From assembly GCA_003254885.1 (NCBI GenBank), contig QANT01007499.1, positions 1 to 23,746 of the forward strand: DNA of 23,746 nt. The letters run 5' to 3'. This document shows, piece by piece, positions 18,903 through 23,746 of the stretch. The notes beneath the pieces are model-generated. The model had not been told where the DNA came from and did not search any database. It worked only from the letters and a program-made list of their open reading frames with translations. Made by a program: the position numbers and the translations under genes. Within the stretch, counting starts at the first letter, position 1, and each line of letters begins with the position of its first letter. Source of the DNA: Purshia tridentata. Taxonomy: Eukaryota > Streptophyta > Magnoliopsida > Rosales > Rosaceae.

Positions 18903-19125
18903 AGACTATTCCTACCACCCTTAATTATTTAATTGACCACCATTGGGTTATTTGACAATATTTTATCGATATATTTATATTATTTCGATAGCCAAGTACT
19001 GAACACTTTTATATATTTGTACAATTTGACAATAATCTACTGAAATAATACAAATATTTCAATAGACTATTGTCGAATGACTTAAAGGTGGTCAACTTAG
19101 TAATTCAAAATGATTAGAATAGTCT
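18903..19125. mobile_element. 223-bp inverted-repeat miniature element
   Basis: AGACTATTC at 18903-18911 is mirrored by GAATAGTCT at 19117-19125. Inside, TTGACCACC (18932-18940 region) pairs with GGTGGTCAA, and the arms continue through ATTTGACAATA and CGACAATAG-type sequence. The whole unit folds back on itself and has no coding content. It lies 554 bases upstream of the beta-galactosidase start codon. No target duplication was certain. Confidence 0.7.
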
Positions 19126-19549
19126 AAGCCTAAATAATAACCTCCTATTGTTTTTATCGTTGTTTCCCTTTTTATTTTTTTTTCTTTTCCTAATAAAATA
19201 TGCACCCATTTTTTTTCTTGGATCTCATAAACGTATAAATGAGTTATATATGTATGTTTAGGTACTGAATCGGACATAGAATTTCCTTAAGAAACAAACA
19301 TCTTTATATTAATTTTACTCTTATACTCCTGATTTATGTAAATTGTAATTTTGTGGGCATTTTTGGGCTCGAAAAAATTTCACCAGACCTTATATAGACT
19401 AATTAGAGGTTAATGGAAATATGACAGGAGCTAATTGTCACCAGAAAAACAAAATTAACAACAGTAGGCTCTTATTAGTTACAAGTTACAACTGATTTTG
19501 ATTTCATCTAGAAACAAACATCAAAGCAAAATAACTATGCAATCATGTA

Positions 19550-19678
19550 AACGCGCCAAAAATTGTAACAAAAAAACCATATGTCTCCCTTATATATCAT
19601 TGTGTTTGATGGAGTTTCAAAGCAGGCTTCTAAGTACCACTACATACATCCTCCTTCTAAGGAGGAACAAGATTCTTA
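19550..19678 (+). promoter_or_regulatory. Putative core promoter of the beta-galactosidase gene
   Basis: CTTATATATC at 19589-19598 is a good TATA box, 81 bases before the ATG. Initiation about 30 bases downstream would give a leader of roughly 60 bases. An out-of-frame ATG at 19609-19611 opens a frame overlapping the main start; it would matter only if transcription starts upstream of it. A second TATA-like stretch is near 19389. Confidence 0.45.
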
Positions 19679-22192
19679 ATGGCAGTACCAAGTCGAGTGT
19701 TCCTAATTGTTCTTGTTTCCATACTGGTCTTAGCCGCGGTAAGCCATGCCAAAGGCTACCACGGCCATGCCCCACAGGGTGGCCCCGTGACATATGATGG
19801 GAGGTCGCTGATTATTAATGGAAAGCGAGAGCTCCTGTTTTCGGGTTCAATCCATTACACGCGAAGCACCCCCGAAATGTGGCCGGATCTTCTGAGGAAG
19901 GCTAAACATGGAGGTTTGAATGTGATTCAAACTTATGTGTTCTGGAACATTCATGAGCCTGTACAAGGGCAATACAATTTTGAGGGAAACTATGATTTAG
20001 TGAGGTTCATTAAGTTGGTACAAGAGAATAGAATGTACGTTACCATTCGGCTTGGGCCATTCATCCAAGCCGAATGGAACCACGGAGGGCTTCCATATTG
20101 GCTAAGAGAAGTCCCCAACATCATATTTCGTTCCGATAATGCAGCATACAAGTACCACATGAAGAAGTATGTGAAGATGATTGTAAACAAGCTGAAAAAG
20201 GAGAAGCTATTTGCTCCTCAAGGAGGCCCAATCATCTTGGCGCAGATTGAAAATGAGTACAATCATGTCCAGCTTGCATATAGAGAGTTGGGAGATAGTT
20301 ATGTCCAGTGGGCAGCGAAGTTGGCAGTGGCTCAAAACATCGGAGTACCATGGATCATGTGCAAGCAGAAAGATGCTCCTGATCCAGTCATTAATGCGTG
20401 CAACGGAAGGCACTGTGGAGATACTTTCACAGGCCCTAACAAGCCCCACAAGCCTGCTCTATGGACCGAGAATTGGACGGCTCAGTACAGAGTATTCGGT
20501 GATCCTCCTTCGCAAAGAGCCGCGGAAGATATTGCATTTTCAGTTGCGCGCTTTTTCGCAAAGAACGGAGCTCTAACCAACTACTATATGTACCATGGTG
20601 GCACAAATTTTGGAAGAACAAGTGCTGTTTTCACAACAACTCGCTACTATGACGAAGCTCCTCTTGATGAATATGGTTTGCAAAGGGACCCTAAATGGAG
20701 CCACCTCAAGGACTTGCATAAGGCTTTGAAGCTCTCCAAGAAGGCTTTGCTTTGGGGAGTTCATGGAGTCCAAAGGATTGGAATAGACACCGAGGCTCGT
20801 TTTTATGAGAAACCCGAGACAAACATATGTGCTGCTTTCTTGACCAACAACCATTCCTTAGTTGAAACAAGTGTTAACTGGCGCGGTCAAGATTATTACC
20901 TACCACCACGTTCCATTAGCATCCTCCCTGATTGCAAGACCGTCATATTCAATACCCGAACAATTGTATCACAACATAATGAAAGGAACTTTGTTCGATC
21001 AAAGGTTGCTAATAATCACAAGTGGAGAAAGGCTTCAGAATCCATTCCAAGCACAGTGCAAGTGCCAGTTAATACCAGCAAACCACTAGAGTTGTACAGC
21101 CTGCTAAAAGATACCACAGACTATGCATGGTACACCACTAGCCTTGAACTTAGTCCTCAAGACTTGCCCATGAAGGAAAGTAGTCAACCGGTGCTACGAA
21201 TTGCTAGTCTTGGTCATGCATTGCATGCCTTTGTCAATGGTGAATATGTTGGTTCGGGACATGGCAGCCACGACGAGAAGAGCTTCCTCTTCGAGAAACC
21301 TGTATCCTTCAAGGTAGGGATCAACCAGATAGTGCTTCTTGCCATGACAGTGGGACTCCCAGATAGTGGAGCCTATATGGAGCACAGGTATGCAGGGCCC
21401 AATGCTATATTAGTCCTGGGATTGACCACCGGAACCCTAGATCTCTCACAGAATAGGTGGGGGCATCAAGTTGGGCTAAATGGAGAAAAGCTCAAAGTAT
21501 TCACCGAGGAGGGTTCAAAACAAGTTCAATGGAGTAAAACAAAGAGAGTAGCACAGGCTCTAACATGGTACAAGACATATTTTGATGCTCCTGAAGGGAA
21601 TGACCCTATTGCTATTCGAATGACAGGAATGGGAAAGGGAATGATTTGGGTGAATGGTAAAAGCATTGGTCGTCATTGGATCTCCTTCCTTTCTCCTCTC
21701 GGACAACCTACTCAATCCGAATACCACATCCCAAGGTCCTTCATTAAGCCAATGAAAAATCTTCTTGTTATATTGGAGGAGGAGCCAACAGCCAAGCCCG
21801 AACACATTGAGATCCTAACAGTCAACAGAGATACCATTTGTAGCTTCATTAAAGAGTATCATCCTCCAAATGTTAATTCATGGGCAAGAAAAGACGGCAA
21901 TCTTCATCCTGTTTTGGATGTTGTCAAACCATCCGCGGAGATCAAGTGTCCAAACTACAAAAAGATTGTTGCTGTGGAGTTTGCAAGCTTCGGCGATCCA
22001 GCTGGAGTCTGTGGGAGCTACAACTTAGGCAAATGCAACTCCCCAGTATCCAAGGAGGTGGTTGAACAGCATTGCTTGGGGCACACTAGCTGCTCAGTCC
22101 CAATCAGCCGTCAGCTTTTCTTCAACAACATTAATGATGGTTGCCCAGATATCATGAAGACACTTGCTATCCAAGTGAAATGCGCCATATAA
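19679..22192 (+). CDS. Beta-galactosidase, GH35, with C-terminal SUEL lectin domain
   Basis: An 837-residue secreted beta-galactosidase (EC 3.2.1.23) that releases terminal galactose from wall polysaccharides or glycoproteins in the apoplast. It has a signal peptide (residues 1-24, ending VSHA) and the GH35 catalytic domain from about residue 37. The family signature GGPIILAQIENEY is at 182-194; E193 is the expected acid/base and E264, in WTENW, the expected nucleophile. Galactose-binding beta-sandwich domains follow (LGHALHAFVNGEY, GKGMIWVNGKSIGRHW), then a SUEL-type lectin domain at about 753-837 with seven cysteines. Wording such as WTENWTAQYRVFGD and SYMEHR-like GAYMEHR resembles the Arabidopsis BGAL11/13/14 branch. 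The whole protein is one uninterrupted exon, whereas most plant genes of this family have many introns, so a retroposed origin is possible. No stop, frameshift or missing catalytic residue is seen, so it is probably functional. Confidence 0.95.
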   Translation: MAVPSRVFLIVLVSILVLAAVSHAKGYHGHAPQGGPVTYDGRSLIINGKRELLFSGSIHYTRSTPEMWPDLLRKAKHGGLNVIQTYVFWNIHEPVQGQYNFEGNYDLVRFIKLVQENRMYVTIRLGPFIQAEWNHGGLPYWLREVPNIIFRSDNAAYKYHMKKYVKMIVNKLKKEKLFAPQGGPIILAQIENEYNHVQLAYRELGDSYVQWAAKLAVAQNIGVPWIMCKQKDAPDPVINACNGRHCGDTFTGPNKPHKPALWTENWTAQYRVFGDPPSQRAAEDIAFSVARFFAKNGALTNYYMYHGGTNFGRTSAVFTTTRYYDEAPLDEYGLQRDPKWSHLKDLHKALKLSKKALLWGVHGVQRIGIDTEARFYEKPETNICAAFLTNNHSLVETSVNWRGQDYYLPPRSISILPDCKTVIFNTRTIVSQHNERNFVRSKVANNHKWRKASESIPSTVQVPVNTSKPLELYSLLKDTTDYAWYTTSLELSPQDLPMKESSQPVLRIASLGHALHAFVNGEYVGSGHGSHDEKSFLFEKPVSFKVGINQIVLLAMTVGLPDSGAYMEHRYAGPNAILVLGLTTGTLDLSQNRWGHQVGLNGEKLKVFTEEGSKQVQWSKTKRVAQALTWYKTYFDAPEGNDPIAIRMTGMGKGMIWVNGKSIGRHWISFLSPLGQPTQSEYHIPRSFIKPMKNLLVILEEEPTAKPEHIEILTVNRDTICSFIKEYHPPNVNSWARKDGNLHPVLDVVKPSAEIKCPNYKKIVAVEFASFGDPAGVCGSYNLGKCNSPVSKEVVEQHCLGHTSCSVPISRQLFFNNINDGCPDIMKTLAIQVKCAI

Positions 22193-22219
22193 CTATATAA
22201 AGGGGGTTCAAGTTGAAAA

Positions 22220-22390
22220 ATTATTGAGTATAACCGATATACTGTCATATGGTGTAATCAATTCAATGTTTAAGGGTATTGTTAGACCATATATTTATAT
22301 TTGTAGGGTCTGATACTAATAATGTCCATTGATATTATAACTCATAGGTTAGTTATACAATGTAATAGTGTATCGGTTATACATAATAAT
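22220..22390. mobile_element. 171-bp inverted-repeat element in the beta-galactosidase 3' region
   Basis: The 24-base left end (22220-22243, centred on TATAACCGATA) is mirrored at 22367-22390 (TATCGGTTATA) with two mismatches. It begins 27 bases after the stop codon, so it probably forms the 3' UTR or polyadenylation region. No coding content and no certain target duplication. Confidence 0.65.
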
Positions 22391-22579
22391 GTCTTATTTA
22401 AGACAACAGTGTTGAGATATTAATGTTTTGAATTGGGAGATTATCATTGATCAAGGAAACCATCCCCGTACCACAGTGCTACTTGCAACTTAGAACCTCC
22501 ACCAATACCAAATTGATCCCCCATCAACCTCCTCACAAGCCATCTATTCGCTTTATTCAACTCAAAGAATTAAAGAAAG

Positions 22580-22755
22580 GCTTTTTATCACAAATGGTTC
22601 CCCAATTTTGATCAAAATATTAATATGGTCATTATAGTATTGCATTTTCACTTAATGTGATCCTCCATGTTTATCATCGAATATCAATTTGGTCTCTCCA
22701 TTACCTTCTATTATATATTTTGGTCAAAAATGATCTGCCACATCAGAATTTTCCT
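22580..22755. mobile_element. Single Mutator-like terminal repeat, partner not found
   Basis: TTTTTATCACAAATGGTTCC, then phrases such as ATCGAATATCAATTTGGTC and TGATCTGCCACATCAGAA. This is the wording of long TIRs of plant Mutator-like elements, related in style to the other elements here. No mirrored arm lies before the window ends, so it is a fragment or the element is interrupted. The assembly has one undetermined base just beyond, at 22771. Confidence 0.35.
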
Positions 22756-22858
22756 TTTTTTTTTCCTAAANAAAATCCCTTAATTTCAAATTTTCATTAA
22801 AAATAGCTTGGAATTCCAAAAAGTATTTTGAAAAATCATACGAGCTCCTCTGAAGTAG

Positions 22859-22926
22859 TACTATTATTCTATTAGCTCAATTTCAGGATTTACTATTATT
22901 CTATTAGCTCAATTTCAGGATTTAAT
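22859..22926. repeat. 32-bp tandem duplication
   Basis: A unit starting TACTATTATTCTATTAGC occurs at 22859 and again at 22891 with no differences, a slippage-type duplication in AT-rich DNA. Confidence 0.9.
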
Positions 22927-23098
22927 TTTCAAAAATTTTAATGAAAATTCTAACATCTTTAAATAATTCTCAATAATCCAAATTAAATTATTTTAACAAC
23001 CTATAATAATTCTATAAAATTTATTTCAACCTCAAATAATTACATAAAATGACCAAAAAATTTCATTGAAAAATTCTCCAAAGATCAACAGTATCTAT

Positions 23099-23746
23099 TA
23101 GGGCTGGGGTCAATACGGTTACTAAAACCGCCAGCCAAGTACTGCCCAAGGAATGTAATTTCGGTAATTTCGCCGAAATTTCGCCAAATTATCGTTTTTT
23201 GGGGTGTCCGAAACGAAATGCCATCTTCAAGTTATTTTCGTCAAAATTTCGACGATTTCGCCGAAATTTCGATAAATTTCGGCGAAATTCTGAAATTTTG
23301 AGCGAAATTTCTGAAATTTCGTTTAAACCCCAAAAATCAAAATCAAAATTATACGAAATTGGCGCCTCAAACCTTGGGGGAATGGAAGCCCATGGTGAGG
23401 AAAGGAAAACCACAAAAAAGATGGGTGATCGGAGCTTGGAGGTGGCCGGAAATAGCAAAAAAAGCCGGCGGGGGAGGCTGTAATTTCTCAAGTGGAGAGG
23501 CCGACGGGGCTGGGTGATGGCTGGGTTATGCTGGCGTCGGCTTGGGGAGTAGATCGGTGGCTTTGGATCGCCTCAAGGTGGCCGGCAACACTGAATTCTG
23601 GCTGGGCAGTAGGCGCACAGGGGAGAGAAGTGGAAGTCTGCGGCTGAAGGTTGATGGGGAAAGGAAGAAGAAAAGAAAAAAAAAGAAAGGGGCCCATCAC
23701 CTAGGGAACATGGGAGGAGGAAAGTGGAAAAGTAAGGAGAGTGGGA
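23099..23746 (+). mobile_element. hAT-like terminus plus GAAATTTCG repeat, runs off the window
   Basis: TAGGGCTGGGGTCAATACGG at 23099 resembles the TA(G)GGGTGGG-type termini of plant hAT non-autonomous elements. From about 23150 comes a dense array of GAAATTTCG / GGCGAAATTTCG motifs (to about 23325), the inverted partner of positions 1-71. Then a GC-richer, purine-rich stretch (23360-23746) with no recognisable protein. The open frames here follow composition. The element's other end lies outside the window. Confidence 0.45.

Noticed and set aside
19498..19797. 99-codon open frame overlapping the beta-galactosidase start
   Set aside because: Out of frame with the real protein and without resemblance to anything; noted only for its internal ATG at 19609.
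23189..23491. Overlapping open frames on both strands near the right end
   Set aside because: They translate the GAAATTTCG motif array (RRNFDE / FRRNF repeats) and follow repeat composition.

Overview
This is a 23.7 kb piece of a plant nuclear genome, most likely a eudicot and probably a woody rosid, although the exact taxon cannot be fixed from sequence alone. The evidence is a wall-associated-kinase-type receptor gene with plant GT-AG introns, a plant GH35 beta-galactosidase with a C-terminal SUEL lectin domain, a fragment resembling the HAESA-like LRR receptor kinases, and a dense layering of plant transposons (LTR elements, CACTA, Mutator-like, hAT-like, small inverted-repeat elements). 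No bacterial, organellar, rRNA, tRNA or CRISPR features are seen.

Layout. 1-71 is the end of a dispersed repeat built on GAAATTTCG motifs. 365-4197 is a three-exon WAK-like receptor kinase gene whose only visible lesion is one in-frame TAA at 893-895 in the ectodomain; its second intron holds an inverted-repeat element. Its 3' flank is a recent 250-bp tandem duplication (4329-4825). 4830-16770 is almost entirely mobile DNA: a 2,020-bp solo LTR with a 5-bp target duplication (5281-7300), two related 1.1-1.2 kb fold-back elements with 9-bp target duplications (7422-8560 and 8726-9928), a HAESA-like gene fragment (about 10355-10605, minus), unclassified repeat-like sequence, a second truncated inverted copy of the same LTR (11938-12911) fused to a decayed CACTA element (12912-14622), and an LTR-like segment starting near 15463. 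16771-18054 is a 1,284-bp Mutator-like element bounded by the exact 9-bp duplication ATATTCATA.

18064-19678 is the upstream region of the second gene and holds a 223-bp inverted-repeat element. 19679-22192 is an 837-codon beta-galactosidase open reading frame with no introns, which is unusual for this family, followed 27 bases after the stop by a 171-bp inverted-repeat element. The window ends in more repeats (22580-23746), including a second, inverted copy of the repeat found at position 1.

The two host genes both act at the cell wall: the receptor is of the type that binds pectin or pectin fragments, and the beta-galactosidase belongs to a family that trims galactose from wall polysaccharides or glycoproteins. 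They are 15 kb apart and separated by transposons, so no functional linkage is claimed. The structural signals most worth a second look are the paired long-hairpin Mutator-type elements, the hairpin minisatellite shared by two LTR copies, the single-lesion WAK gene and the intronless beta-galactosidase.
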